Shown one piece after another: positions 26,265 through 33,783 of a stretch of 64,000 nt of DNA. The stretch covers positions 186,001 through 250,000 of the forward strand of contig NZ_BBYF01000001.1 of assembly GCF_001894745.1 (NCBI RefSeq). The letters are read 5' to 3'. Numbering within the stretch: position 1 is the stretch's first letter; each line of letters starts with the position of its first letter. The DNA is from Paenibacillus sp. NAIST15-1 (GTDB lineage Bacteria; Bacillota; Bacilli; Paenibacillales; Paenibacillaceae). The translations under genes were made by a program, and so were the position numbers. Under the pieces are notes generated by a model. The model was given only the letters and a program-made list of their open reading frames with translations. It searched no databases and was not told the DNA's origin.

Positions 26265-27128
26265 TTATACTTCTTCCCAAATGCGGCGGGCATTGTCCAT
26301 CGCAATTTTCGTGCCTTTGAGGCAGTCTTCCATCCCTTCGAATTCAATGCTGACATAGCCGTCAAATCCAGATGCCTTCACCGCGCGAACGATATCGTAG
26401 ATTGGCAAGTCTCCTTGACCCACGATTGCACCGCGCAAATAATTGCCATGCAGAGAGCGGAACCAGCCTTGACCAGGATTGCGATCGGCTGGACGAATAT
26501 AGAAGTCCTTGAAGTGAACCATCGACGCCAATTCAAGGTTGTTCTTCACGGCAATGAGTGGATTCTCGTCTACACATACGAAGTTGCCTACATCAATGGT
26601 CGTTCTGTAGTTGTCGCGATCTACGGCAAGCACGAGACGCTTCACACGCTCGCTAGCTTGCGTATAGAACCCGTGATTCTCCACGCTTGTAACGATGCCA
26701 TACTGGGCGGCATAATCTGCAATTTCCCGGCATGCTTCTACAAGCTGAGGGAAATCCTGCTCGAAATAAGCTGCACCTGTCTGTTCAAGCGGACGCGATG
26801 CCACATCATGACGCATAAACTTCACACCAAGGCGATTCGCAACATCAACATGCGACTTCACACGCTCGATTTCACGCTTCAATCCCTCTTCGTCATGACC
26901 TGCAAAGTTCGCGCCAATGCAGTAATTGGACAACTCAAGCCCAATTCGTTCTGCTGTTGTACGAATCTCTTCTACACGCTCTGGATGGTTGACCAGATCC
27001 AAATCCAAATCCACGATTTCTGCGTGATCTGCGCCATTCTCCTTCATCCATTCCAATGCTCCGGATATACTTAGACGTTTGTCCTGCAATGCAGCATACA
27101 AACTATAAATGCTAACTCCTAATTTCAC
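26265..27128 (-). CDS. Sugar phosphate isomerase/epimerase (TIM barrel)
   Basis: A TIM barrel protein of about 288 residues starting VKLGVSIYSL. Family metal-site segments are ENHGF, TIDVGNF and VHFKDFY, and the C-terminal strand has YVSIEFEGMED. I chose GTG 27128, nine bases after GGAG; ATG 27143 is the alternative, and the long in-frame extension to 27269 would cover the operator and promoter. It is the first gene of the catabolic operon and is paralogous in fold to the third. The operon's control region lies directly upstream. Confidence 0.88.
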   Translation of the reverse strand: MKLGVSIYSLYAALQDKRLSISGALEWMKENGADHAEIVDLDLDLVNHPERVEEIRTTAERIGLELSNYCIGANFAGHDEEGLKREIERVKSHVDVANRLGVKFMRHDVASRPLEQTGAAYFEQDFPQLVEACREIADYAAQYGIVTSVENHGFYTQASERVKRLVLAVDRDNYRTTIDVGNFVCVDENPLIAVKNNLELASMVHFKDFYIRPADRNPGQGWFRSLHGNYLRGAIVGQGDLPIYDIVRAVKASGFDGYVSIEFEGMEDCLKGTKIAMDNARRIWEEV

Positions 27129-27186
27129 AGCAGCCCACTCCATTTCATCGTTGTCTTCGGTTAATTTTTTCAATTCTCTACTTATT

Positions 27187-27200
27187 TGCAAGCGGTTACA
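27187..27200 (-). promoter_or_regulatory. cre-like or LacI-type operator of the catabolic operon
   Basis: On the minus strand TGTAACCGCTTGCA matches the cre consensus at 13 of 14 positions and has the central CG of LacI/GalR operators. It lies about 20 bases downstream of the expected transcription start, a position where CcpA-type binding blocks elongation. Confidence 0.6.
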
Positions 27201-27224
27201 ACGAATACTAACTGTCTCCACTAC

Positions 27225-27230
27225 ATTATA
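27225..27230 (-). promoter_or_regulatory. -10 element of the catabolic operon
   Basis: A perfect TATAAT on the minus strand, about 95 bases before the first start codon. The -35 region is poor, consistent with a promoter that needs an activator. Confidence 0.5.
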
Positions 27231-27260
27231 AAAAAGTTTGTACGCCGCACATTGCACTAT

Positions 27261-27279
27261 AGTCCACAAATATTGGACT
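27261..27279. promoter_or_regulatory. Inverted repeat upstream of the catabolic promoter
   Basis: AGTCCA-N7-TGGACT, a perfect 6-bp dyad centred about 43 bases upstream of the -10 element. Position suits an activator site; the partner is unknown. Confidence 0.45.
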
Positions 27280-27362
27280 TTCTTTCACAGATGCAGTTGA
27301 GGATGTGAGATACTCCCATTTGTTTCTCTAATACAGGAATATACAGGGAAAAGGAGACAAAG

Positions 27363-27560
27363 ATGCGCATCCCCTTTGATATCAATGGAGCATTTGTTGT
27401 TCAATCTTCTCGTTCGCAAATTGGAACAAAAAATGATCGAAAGCATATATCCCCGCATTCTTGGCAAGCAATTGCTTCTGCCCAGGACGTTTGTCTCATT
27501 TTACAGAATATTTTTGTTTATGTCGGATCCACCACGAGCAGAGGCCCTCTAATAAAATAG
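27363..27560 (+). CDS. Possible small protein, unknown
   Basis: A 65-residue ORF (MRIPFDINGAFVVQSSRSQI at its start) with an AAGGAG ribosome binding site seven bases before ATG, filling most of the 300-base gap between the catabolic promoter and the MutS2-like gene. It has no recognisable domain, one mildly hydrophobic segment (VCLILQNIFVYV), and its last codons lie in a hairpin. The good start signal is the only support. Confidence 0.35.
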   Translation: MRIPFDINGAFVVQSSRSQIGTKNDRKHISPHSWQAIASAQDVCLILQNIFVYVGSTTSRGPLIK

Positions 27561-27569
27561 AAGGCCTCT
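27538..27569. terminator. Hairpin between convergent genes
   Basis: AGAGGCC and GGCCTCT form a 7-bp stem around a 16-base AT-rich loop. There is no strong T-run on either side, so terminator function is only likely. Confidence 0.45.
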
Positions 27570-27587
27570 TCACATGGCGTTTTCTCA

Positions 27588-29699
27588 TTATTCAGATGGA
27601 TACTCAATCGTGATGCCCTCGACATGCTTGCGGGACATGATCTTCTTTTTCTTGCGATTCTCCTTCGACTCGAACACAATGTCCATGTCATAGTCCTCCG
27701 GGTACAAATCCCGCTTCTCAATGTACAGCGTCAGGCGTTTCTTGTTAATTTTCACCTTCTGGCGCTGAATAAGTACCCCTACATTGCCGCGTAAGTCTTC
27801 TTCTTCATACACGATGCCCGTACGCTTCAAATATGCAATGTGGACGCAGTCCCCTTTTTGCAGCTTAGCGGGAGGGTTCTTGCTGTTATCGGAATCCTTA
27901 GAATCCTTAGATCTCATAGACTCCTTAGCACCCTTTGCATGTGTTGCATGTCTTTCCTCTTCCCTGCCCACAGGAAGATTTGCACAGCCATCCCTCTTGA
28001 CGAGGTTTGCTGTCTCAACAGCCCTAGCTTCATCCTCATCTCCAGCATCATCTCGGTCTGAACCCTGTTCTCCTCTGGAAATGGAGATATCTCCGTTGGG
28101 AGCTTCAGCCTCAGAAATTGCAGACTTCCCATCTGATGCAGCAGCAGCATTCTCAGCTCGGAAGGTTCCTGCACTAAGTGATTCTGTAACATGCTGTGAA
28201 CGGCTAATAATATCGGCTGACAGACCCAGCTTCGCAGCAATGAGGAAGGCATAGCTGCTTCCAGCTTCCCCAATGCGCAGCTGATATCGCGGCTGCAGAG
28301 TGTCTGCATCGAATTCCATCCTTGCATTTTCAAAGCCCGCCGTAGCAGATGCGAAATGCTTGATTTCATTGAAGTGCGTTGTGGCAAGTACAATTGCTCC
28401 TCTTCTCCGCAGCTCCTCCAATATGGCGATCGACAGACCCACCCCTTCACCAGGATCGGTGCCGGACGCCATTTCGTCAAATAATACAAGCGTGGACGCA
28501 TCGGCTTCCTCAAGAATATGAATCACATTCGTAACATGGGCCGAAAATGTACTTAACGACTGTTCCATGCTCTGGCCGTCTCCGATATCTACACATACGT
28601 TGCGAAATACGGAGAACAGACTGTTCTCTTGGGCCGGCACCAGCAATCCAGATTGCGCCATAAGCGTAAGCAGTCCCACTGTTTTCAAGGCAACCGTCTT
28701 GCCGCCCGTATTCGGCCCCGTAATAATCAGGCAAGAGTAGCCACGCCCGATTCGAAATGTAAGAGGCACCGTATGCGCGCCTAGCAGTGGATGCTTCGCA
28801 TTACGGATGTCAATGATGCCGCAATCATTCAACTGTACCGGTCGACCATCTATCGCACGGCTGTATTTCGCTCGCGCGAATAGGTAGTCATATACCCCGA
28901 CGGTATCCACATTTATCTTAATCTCAGGTGTCGATCTTTCCAGCAATTCGGTTAAATGGCTCAACACCTTCATTTCCTCTTGCGACTCTGCAATCCGCCA
29001 CTGGGCGAGATCATGCTGAAGATGGGCAATTTCTGTCGGCTCCATATACACGGTTTGACCGCTTGCTGATTCATCCAACACGGTGCCGTGGAACTGCTTG
29101 CGCAGCTCCTTCTTAATGGGCAGCACATATCTGCCCCCGCGCATCCCTACCAGATGCTCCTGCATTAGTGTTCTATGCTTATTCATCAGACCGTCAAGTC
29201 TTTGCTTAATGCGACTCTCCACCTGCATAACCTTCCGCCGGACTCTGCTTAGCTCCCTGCTCGCCTCATCTGTAATTCGACCATGTCGAATGCAGCGCTC
29301 AATCTCTTCCCTTATGCTCTCCAGTTCATACATCGACGCAGCATATTGACTTACTGTAGGGGCAACCGCATACTTCGCGCGCATATACTTCTTCAATTGG
29401 GCGCAGCTGCGCAGAAAGACAGCCACATTCGTGAAATCATCTTCCGAGAATACGTAACCTGTATTCACGAGCGAGATAATATGCTCAATCCCTTGTAAGG
29501 TCGGCAGCGGTACACTCGCCCCCTGCTTCAGCATATCACTTGCCTCTGTCACTTCTGCCATCGCTCTTCGTACCTCATCGGTATTCGTGAGCGGACACAT
29601 CTTCTCGACGTGGCTTTTTCCCGCATAAGAAACCGCATATTCCGATACTTTTTCTTTAACCTTATGATAATCCAGTCTTTGCAGCATTGTTTCGTTCAT
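27588..29699 (-). CDS. MutS2 family ATPase lacking the Smr nuclease domain
   Basis: A 703-residue protein. The MutS core and clamp helices (to about residue 290) are followed by the ATPase with Walker A ITGPNTGGKT at about 331-340 and Walker B LVLFDEMASGTDP, then THFNEIKHF. After about residue 525 comes a charged, low-complexity linker, then a KOW-like segment (GDCVHIAYLKRTGIVYEEED). Canonical MutS2 is about 785 residues and ends in an Smr domain that cuts or unwinds nucleic acid; here the protein stops with a basic tail instead. It is therefore a paralogue with ATPase but no Smr nuclease, possibly acting on collided ribosomes or recombination intermediates. Confidence 0.85.
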   Translation of the reverse strand: MNETMLQRLDYHKVKEKVSEYAVSYAGKSHVEKMCPLTNTDEVRRAMAEVTEASDMLKQGASVPLPTLQGIEHIISLVNTGYVFSEDDFTNVAVFLRSCAQLKKYMRAKYAVAPTVSQYAASMYELESIREEIERCIRHGRITDEASRELSRVRRKVMQVESRIKQRLDGLMNKHRTLMQEHLVGMRGGRYVLPIKKELRKQFHGTVLDESASGQTVYMEPTEIAHLQHDLAQWRIAESQEEMKVLSHLTELLERSTPEIKINVDTVGVYDYLFARAKYSRAIDGRPVQLNDCGIIDIRNAKHPLLGAHTVPLTFRIGRGYSCLIITGPNTGGKTVALKTVGLLTLMAQSGLLVPAQENSLFSVFRNVCVDIGDGQSMEQSLSTFSAHVTNVIHILEEADASTLVLFDEMASGTDPGEGVGLSIAILEELRRRGAIVLATTHFNEIKHFASATAGFENARMEFDADTLQPRYQLRIGEAGSSYAFLIAAKLGLSADIISRSQHVTESLSAGTFRAENAAAASDGKSAISEAEAPNGDISISRGEQGSDRDDAGDEDEARAVETANLVKRDGCANLPVGREEERHATHAKGAKESMRSKDSKDSDNSKNPPAKLQKGDCVHIAYLKRTGIVYEEEDLRGNVGVLIQRQKVKINKKRLTLYIEKRDLYPEDYDMDIVFESKENRKKKKIMSRKHVEGITIEYPSE

Positions 29700-29824
29700 G
29701 CCTCTTGATTCTCCTTTGATTGTTGTAGGAGAGCAGCCGCATATTATACCTCACGGAAAGAGGGATTCTGTTCACGGAAAACAACAGCATGTATCGTTCA
29801 TGCCGGGTATCATCTGTATAACGC

Positions 29825-29860
29825 AAAAAAGGCAGAGCATGCGTATGTGCATACTCTGCC
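29825..29860 (-). terminator. Intrinsic terminator on the minus strand
   Basis: GGCAGAG and CTCTGCC plus inner pairs form a long stem followed on the minus strand by six T. It lies about 90 bases beyond the 6S RNA terminator and may be a back-up, or end a second small transcript (29861-29946) in which I see no ORF. Confidence 0.75.
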
Positions 29861-29946
29861 TATATATTCCTTGTTCTCATCAGTAACTGTCCCAGGCCAT
29901 GTTTGAGTGCCCCTATGGTGGAGTGCACACAATTCACGATAATTAC

Positions 29947-30208
29947 AAAAAAACGTGCTGCATACAGCACGGATCCGGGCAGCAAGAGAATGGAATGCTG
30001 GCGTAGATTTGCTTATCCGCTGTTCTTAACTCGTTTCCGGAGGACTAATAACAGCATGCTCAAATAAACGTCACGCTGGACGTTTGTTCTCAGGGTTGTT
30101 CCTATGACGAAATTCGAACATACACCTGCAGCAAAACCGTTGCCTCACTATGGAATTGACTAGTTAAGAACGCTCACCAACATTAAAATCTCCCCTTGCT
30201 TCGTAATA
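29947..30208 (-). ncRNA. ssrS: 6S RNA (ssrS/bsrA type)
   Basis: A promoter-to-terminator unit of about 260 bases without an ORF. Its two ends pair (minus strand GTTCTTAACT near 30170 with AGTTAAGAAC near 30025). An apical hairpin AAACGTC/GACGTTT (30066-30085) lies between the segments CCCTGAG (30089-30095) and TGAGCATGC (30054-30062), which recall the conserved CCCUGAG and GAGCAUGC of E. coli 6S RNA. It ends in CGTGCTG-TATG-CAGCACG plus seven T (29947-29971). 6S RNA binds the sigma-A RNA polymerase as a promoter mimic. The ends are approximate. Confidence 0.72.
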
Positions 30209-30214
30209 TCTCTT

Positions 30215-30244
30215 AGTATACAGAATCTTCAAATGCATCGTCAA
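30215..30244 (-). promoter_or_regulatory. Promoter of the 6S RNA gene
   Basis: On the minus strand TTGACG (30239-30244), an 18-base spacer and TATACT (30215-30220). Transcription would start near 30208. Confidence 0.7.
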
Positions 30245-30253
30245 GCAGCACGC

Positions 30254-31210
30254 TTATGACAATGGACTCGCAAGCGCCTGCTTCTTATATTTCGAAGGCG
30301 ACATGCCGGTATGACGCTTGAACATGCGTGAGAAATAGGCCAAATCATTGAATCCAGTGCCGAAGCAGATTTCAGTGACAGACTTATCCGTCGCAACGAG
30401 CCAATGCGCTGCCTTGCTCACACGCAAGTCGATCAGATAGTCGTTGAATGTTTTGCCTGTAAATCGTTTGAATAAGTAACAGAAATACGTTTTAGAAATA
30501 TTGAATTGCCTGCACAGACGCTCAAGCCTAAGCTCCTCGGCAAAATGCTCATGAATATAGTCCATCACAGCCTTCATCATCTCTCGGTACTTCTCAACAC
30601 GCTCGTCCTCTTCACTCGGCTTATCTGCCAGCTTGGAATATTCACGAATGATGACAGAGAGAAGCTTCAATAAATTTGCTTTGAGCACCAGCTCGTAAAA
30701 TCGCTTTGCCCCCCGGTACTCTTCCAACATTTCCGTAAGCAATCGACCGACTTCCATATCGGTCTCTCCGGTCAAGGCTACCTTTGGCGTCACGTGCTTC
30801 TCATCGATCAGAAACTGCTCCAAATAAGAAAAATCGAAGCACTCTCCGCTCCATTCCGATTGCTCAAATCGTTCGTTGATAAAATGAGGCAGGAACTCAC
30901 ATCCGATCACTTCCATTCCTTGATCAGGAATCATATCGACCCGATGTACGGCATAGGGCGGAATGACGAATATATTCCCCTTCACCATGTTATAAGTCCG
31001 ATGATTAATGGAATGCTTGAACTCCCCTCGAACAACATACCAAATCTGTATATAGTCATGGGTATGGTCCCAGATACTCCCTGACGTATGATCCAGCTTA
31101 TACATTTTGCAAGGCAAATGAGCTTTCATCTGCTGCTCGGAATGAAAGACAATGACATCACTCGGCAAGTCAACGCCGACACCCGCCAGCTTCTTATTCT
31201 TATCCCCCAT
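30254..31210 (-). CDS. AraC family transcriptional regulator
   Basis: A 318-residue regulator. The N-terminal cupin-like sensing domain (about 20-110, with DHTHDYIQIWYVVRGEF and the turn VIPPYAVHRVD) is followed by a C-terminal pair of helix-turn-helix motifs (LERLCRQFNISKTYFCYLFK and VTEICFGTGFNDLAYFSRMF). I chose ATG 31210, eight bases after AGG; codons at 31219 and 31216 are possible. It is transcribed alone. Regulators of this kind often control sugar genes, so the catabolic operon at 24-27 kb is a candidate target, but it is not adjacent. Confidence 0.92.
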   Translation of the reverse strand: MGDKNKKLAGVGVDLPSDVIVFHSEQQMKAHLPCKMYKLDHTSGSIWDHTHDYIQIWYVVRGEFKHSINHRTYNMVKGNIFVIPPYAVHRVDMIPDQGMEVIGCEFLPHFINERFEQSEWSGECFDFSYLEQFLIDEKHVTPKVALTGETDMEVGRLLTEMLEEYRGAKRFYELVLKANLLKLLSVIIREYSKLADKPSEEDERVEKYREMMKAVMDYIHEHFAEELRLERLCRQFNISKTYFCYLFKRFTGKTFNDYLIDLRVSKAAHWLVATDKSVTEICFGTGFNDLAYFSRMFKRHTGMSPSKYKKQALASPLS

Positions 31211-31350
31211 GTGCATCACCTATCACATCATAAAATGTGCTGACATGTACATTCCCAATTCATATCGATGGAGCATTTTCGCAATATGTATTTCAATAAA
31301 AAGCATGATATTCTCTATCATTTGGTCTTAAATAGTTTCGTCAGTCAAAA

Positions 31351-31385
31351 GCAAAAAACCTCTTCTCTTAGATAAGGTTTTTTGC
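31351..31385. terminator. Bidirectional intrinsic terminator at the prophage border
   Basis: GCAAAAAACCT and AGGTTTTTTGC make an 11-bp stem with T-runs on both strands. It lies just after the last minus-strand prophage gene and before the AraC gene, and marks the chromosome/prophage border region. Confidence 0.8.
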
Positions 31386-31397
31386 TTTTGTATGTTA

Positions 31398-31628
31398 TTA
31401 CATTTTGATATGTTTATTGAGTTTTTGAATTAATTTTTTTGTCTTTTCCTCAATAAATGCTTCTGCTTTATTACTGTCATTATCAAACAAATCCACAGCT
31501 TTTTTAATAATTTTATCAACTTGATTTTCATTCACTAGATGTATCGCACTCTTCCCCATCTTAGAAGCCGAAATCAATGATAAATAAGCCATTAAGTCCA
31601 TTACTTCTCGTTTTGTCATTTTGACCAT
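31398..31628 (-). CDS. Small helical prophage protein, unknown
   Basis: A 76-residue protein predicted all-helical, Lys-rich towards the end (EEKTKKLIQKLNKHIKM). AAGGGAT lies six bases before ATG 31628; a second in-frame ATG follows three codons later. It is the last gene of the promoter-driven unit starting near 32980 and is followed by a strong terminator. No family recognised. Confidence 0.6.
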   Translation of the reverse strand: MVKMTKREVMDLMAYLSLISASKMGKSAIHLVNENQVDKIIKKAVDLFDNDSNKAEAFIEEKTKKLIQKLNKHIKM

Positions 31629-31654
31629 TCAACATCCCTTATTAAATATCTTTT

Positions 31655-32380
31655 TTAATTTGAGCTTAGATTCATCTCAATAGCAGGTATTTTGCGGAGT
31701 TGTTCATATGTAATCTCCTTAGTTCTTACTTTAGGACATATTTCTATAACTGCCTTAGCAATGGCTTTTGTTGCAGGGTAATAAATTTTATCATTGGTTT
31801 CAATAATTTCATTAACACTCGATGTCAGAACAACGTCTTTGGATCCCGAATTAAGAATGGCAATAAACCATTCATCACGGTAATTAGCGTCAATGATTCC
31901 TGATAGGACTGATAAGGAACAACTCGAGGCATTATTATTTTCTTTCAATACAAGTCTATACTTATTTAATAAAGAAGATGCGATTCCTGTAGGCAAAAAT
32001 ACGACTTCGTTCGGCTGAATGCTTACAGGATCTTCAACTGATTTTCCTTTTGGATTCAACACTGCATTTTTAATATCTACATAAATATCATAGCTCGCAT
32101 CGGCATTCATGGAACTGGGCAAGACTGCCGTTTCTCTTACCTTGGCAAACAATACTGTATCACATGGCTTCTTATTACGAGTTGTCCGCTTATCCTTATC
32201 AACATCCCATACGTTTACGCACATTGTTTTGTATTCATTGTTTATTTTTTCTTCAATCACTAGCTCATATTTCTTTGCAGAAGGATTAATATTAAGTTCT
32301 TTCACAACCCCGAATCTTTTTTCTTTTTTCATCCACACAGTCTCACCAATTTTGTAATAGCGCTTTTTATCATACTCCAC
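31655..32380 (-). CDS. dUTPase-fold protein with N-terminal extension
   Basis: About 241 residues. Residues about 90-230 follow trimeric dUTPases: motif 1 as NADASYDIYVD, a motif-2-like serine stretch (NNASSCSLSV) and motif 3 as LSGIIDANYRDEW, containing the catalytic aspartate position. The C-terminal glycine-rich motif 5 that closes over the substrate is missing, and about 80 residues of unknown fold (KKYELVIEEKINNEYK) precede the domain. It may be a weak enzyme, or a dUTPase used as a regulatory protein as in phage and SaPI systems. Start: GTG 32380 fits AGAGGTG six bases upstream better than GTG 32389. Confidence 0.65.
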   Translation of the reverse strand: MEYDKKRYYKIGETVWMKKEKRFGVVKELNINPSAKKYELVIEEKINNEYKTMCVNVWDVDKDKRTTRNKKPCDTVLFAKVRETAVLPSSMNADASYDIYVDIKNAVLNPKGKSVEDPVSIQPNEVVFLPTGIASSLLNKYRLVLKENNNASSCSLSVLSGIIDANYRDEWFIAILNSGSKDVVLTSSVNEIIETNDKIYYPATKAIAKAVIEICPKVRTKEITYEQLRKIPAIEMNLSSN

Positions 32381-32416
32381 AATATTCACCTCTGTACTTT
32401 TTATAGTTTTTGATGA

Positions 32417-32719
32417 TTAATAATCACTTCTTCTTTGATTATACGGAGAGAAGCGTCGTTCTTCTTGTCCATCTATCATTACTGAACCCAAAAATAACTC
32501 TTTAGGTTGTACCCAATGTCTGCCTTGAGCATCAACATAAAGGGCAAGTGATTCATTCGAATCCACATGAAAGGCGCCTTTATAAAGAAATACATTTACA
32601 TGTTTCCCTGATTCAGTATGTATGGCCTCAAAGTATTTTTCCGCTTGCTTGTGGCTAATACCCGATTTCACAATGCCGAGCAAATAACATTCATAACCTT
32701 CATAATGTCGATAAAACAT
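32417..32719 (-). CDS. DUF1653-like protein
   Basis: A 100-residue protein beginning MFYRHYEGYECYLLGIVKSG and containing VNVFLYKGAFHVD, VQPKELFLGSVMIDGQEERRF; the Y-x-HY-x-G start and final RF pattern recall the DUF1653 family of small phage and bacterial proteins. Function unknown. GGGAGGG lies seven bases before ATG. It is the second gene of the operon that starts at 32914. Confidence 0.55.
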   Translation of the reverse strand: MFYRHYEGYECYLLGIVKSGISHKQAEKYFEAIHTESGKHVNVFLYKGAFHVDSNESLALYVDAQGRHWVQPKELFLGSVMIDGQEERRFSPYNQRRSDY

Positions 32720-32749
32720 AACATAGCCCTCCCTTTTCCTAATAAGTGT

Positions 32750-32914
32750 TTATGCCTTTGCTGAAGACGTAACATACTCATTCATTCGTCGTTTAATAAT
32801 TCGTGCATGTACATCATTAAAAATGACCGCAATTAGAACCTTTACGTTGTGATCATCATCCTTCAAGAATAAGTTAAAACTATTTATACCTTCTTCCAAT
32901 TCATATTTGATCAT
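32750..32914 (-). CDS. Small prophage protein, 54 residues
   Basis: A short but convincing gene: ATG 32914 is preceded by GGAGGTGA at six bases and the frame runs to TAA at 32750-32752. The product starts MIKYELEEGINSFNLFLKDD and ends with a basic then Ser/Ala tail (IIKRRMNEYVTSSAKA), an alpha/beta pattern without known family. It is the first gene after the promoter at 32986-33014 and so may be an early regulator. Confidence 0.7.
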   Translation of the reverse strand: MIKYELEEGINSFNLFLKDDDHNVKVLIAVIFNDVHARIIKRRMNEYVTSSAKA

Positions 32915-32950
32915 GTTCGTCACCTCCATCCTTCAAATTACACATAGATA

Positions 32951-32964
32951 ATAAAGTACTTTAT
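32951..32964. promoter_or_regulatory. Palindrome ATAAAGTACTTTAT, candidate phage operator
   Basis: A perfect 14-bp palindrome about 15-30 bases downstream of the expected start of the early-type transcript. A partial copy (ATAAAGTACT, 34805-34814) lies at the start region of the MrpR-like repressor gene, as expected for an operator shared by a repressor gene and its target. Confidence 0.45.
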
Positions 32965-32985
32965 TTTGTTTTTGATTGTAAATAG

Positions 32986-33014
32986 ATTATATTCCCTACT
33001 AGATTTTCCGTCAA
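32986..33014 (-). promoter_or_regulatory. Strong promoter of the early-type prophage operon
   Basis: TTGACG (33009-33014), exactly 17 bases, TATAAT (32986-32991) on the minus strand; near-consensus sigma-A promoter driving 32914 to 31398. Confidence 0.8.
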
Positions 33015-33022
33015 TAGCTTTT

Positions 33023-33045
33023 TGTATCGGTTTTGATCCGATACA
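33023..33045. promoter_or_regulatory. Inverted repeat next to the -35 element
   Basis: TGTATCGG-N7-CCGATACA, a perfect 8-bp dyad directly upstream of the strong promoter, with no T-run; more likely a binding site than a terminator. Confidence 0.5.
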
Positions 33046-33101
33046 TTTACGTCGTATTTTTATCCATCATCGATTTGCCTCTCATTTAATTTTTTTTAGT
33101 C

Positions 33102-33584
33102 TTATATAATCGCTCTTTTCATTTGATCTTTATAATCCTTATTTATATGTAATTGCTCAATTATAGTCACAATCTCTTTTACATTAAAGTCATTTCTATA
33201 TGTAACAACTGCATCGTACAGTTGTTTTAAATTTATTTTCTGGTTATCAATCCAGTGAAGAACCTGTTCTATTTCCTTATTATTTTCTATATTAGCAAAT
33301 AATCTGTTTATCAATGTAATTTTTTCTATTTTTAACTTACATTCTTTATATAGTTTTTCAAATTCGTGATATTCTTTATAGGATAATTTTTCTTTTATAT
33401 ATATAATGAATTTATGAACAATCATTGGTTTTGTCATATCACTACCGGATAGGAATATAAAATTATAAAATTGCTGTAATGTTGCTTCATCGACAATGAC
33501 TAACTTTAGGTCGTCTAACATTTTTCCTTTAAATCCCATACCGAATTCTAACTCACGCAAAATATTGCTGTCATAGTTATCCAC
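33102..33584 (-). CDS. Prophage protein of unknown function, helical
   Basis: A 160-residue protein (VDNYDSNILRELEFGMGFKG at its start) that appears entirely alpha-helical, with Lys/Glu-rich helices (KEKLSYKEYHEFEKLYKECK). I chose GTG 33584, which has GGGGGAG five bases upstream; the longer reading from 33629 adds an implausible Cys/His-rich start. It has its own near-consensus promoter at 33652-33680, adjacent to the repressor-like gene, and so may belong to the lysogeny control region. Family not recognised. Confidence 0.6.
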   Translation of the reverse strand: MDNYDSNILRELEFGMGFKGKMLDDLKLVIVDEATLQQFYNFIFLSGSDMTKPMIVHKFIIYIKEKLSYKEYHEFEKLYKECKLKIEKITLINRLFANIENNKEIEQVLHWIDNQKINLKQLYDAVVTYRNDFNVKEIVTIIEQLHINKDYKDQMKRAII

Positions 33585-33651
33585 TATTTCTCCCCCATTA
33601 CAATGATGTTTACAGTAAAATAAGAACATATGTTTGTATTTTTATATTCCA

Positions 33652-33680
33652 ATTATATCCCATTCAATACTTACCGTCAA
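33652..33680 (-). promoter_or_regulatory. Strong promoter, similar to the one at 32986
   Basis: TTGACG (33675-33680), 17 bases, TATAAT (33652-33657). The spacer shares 10 of 17 positions with the other prophage promoter, so both may respond to the same regulator. Confidence 0.75.
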
Positions 33681-33746
33681 ATTTTTGTAGGAAATTATAG
33701 CTTCTCATTTAGCAGGTTTTTCATCTATGTTTAAGAAATAGACGCA

Positions 33747-33783
33747 CTAAAAAACGCAATGGGATAACTTACTCCATTGCGTT
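33747..33783 (-). terminator. Terminator overlapping the end of the MrpR-like gene
   Basis: AACGCAATGG and CCATTGCGTT form a 10-bp stem with a T-run after it on the minus strand. The stop codon of the repressor-like gene lies inside the hairpin loop. Confidence 0.8.

Noticed and set aside
27914..28513. Second minus-strand ORF inside the MutS2 gene
   Set aside because: Out-of-frame shadow of the linker-coding part; no independent signals.
31386..33100. Prophage attachment site
   Set aside because: Only one end is in the window and no tRNA or integrase is near, so no repeat pair could be compared.
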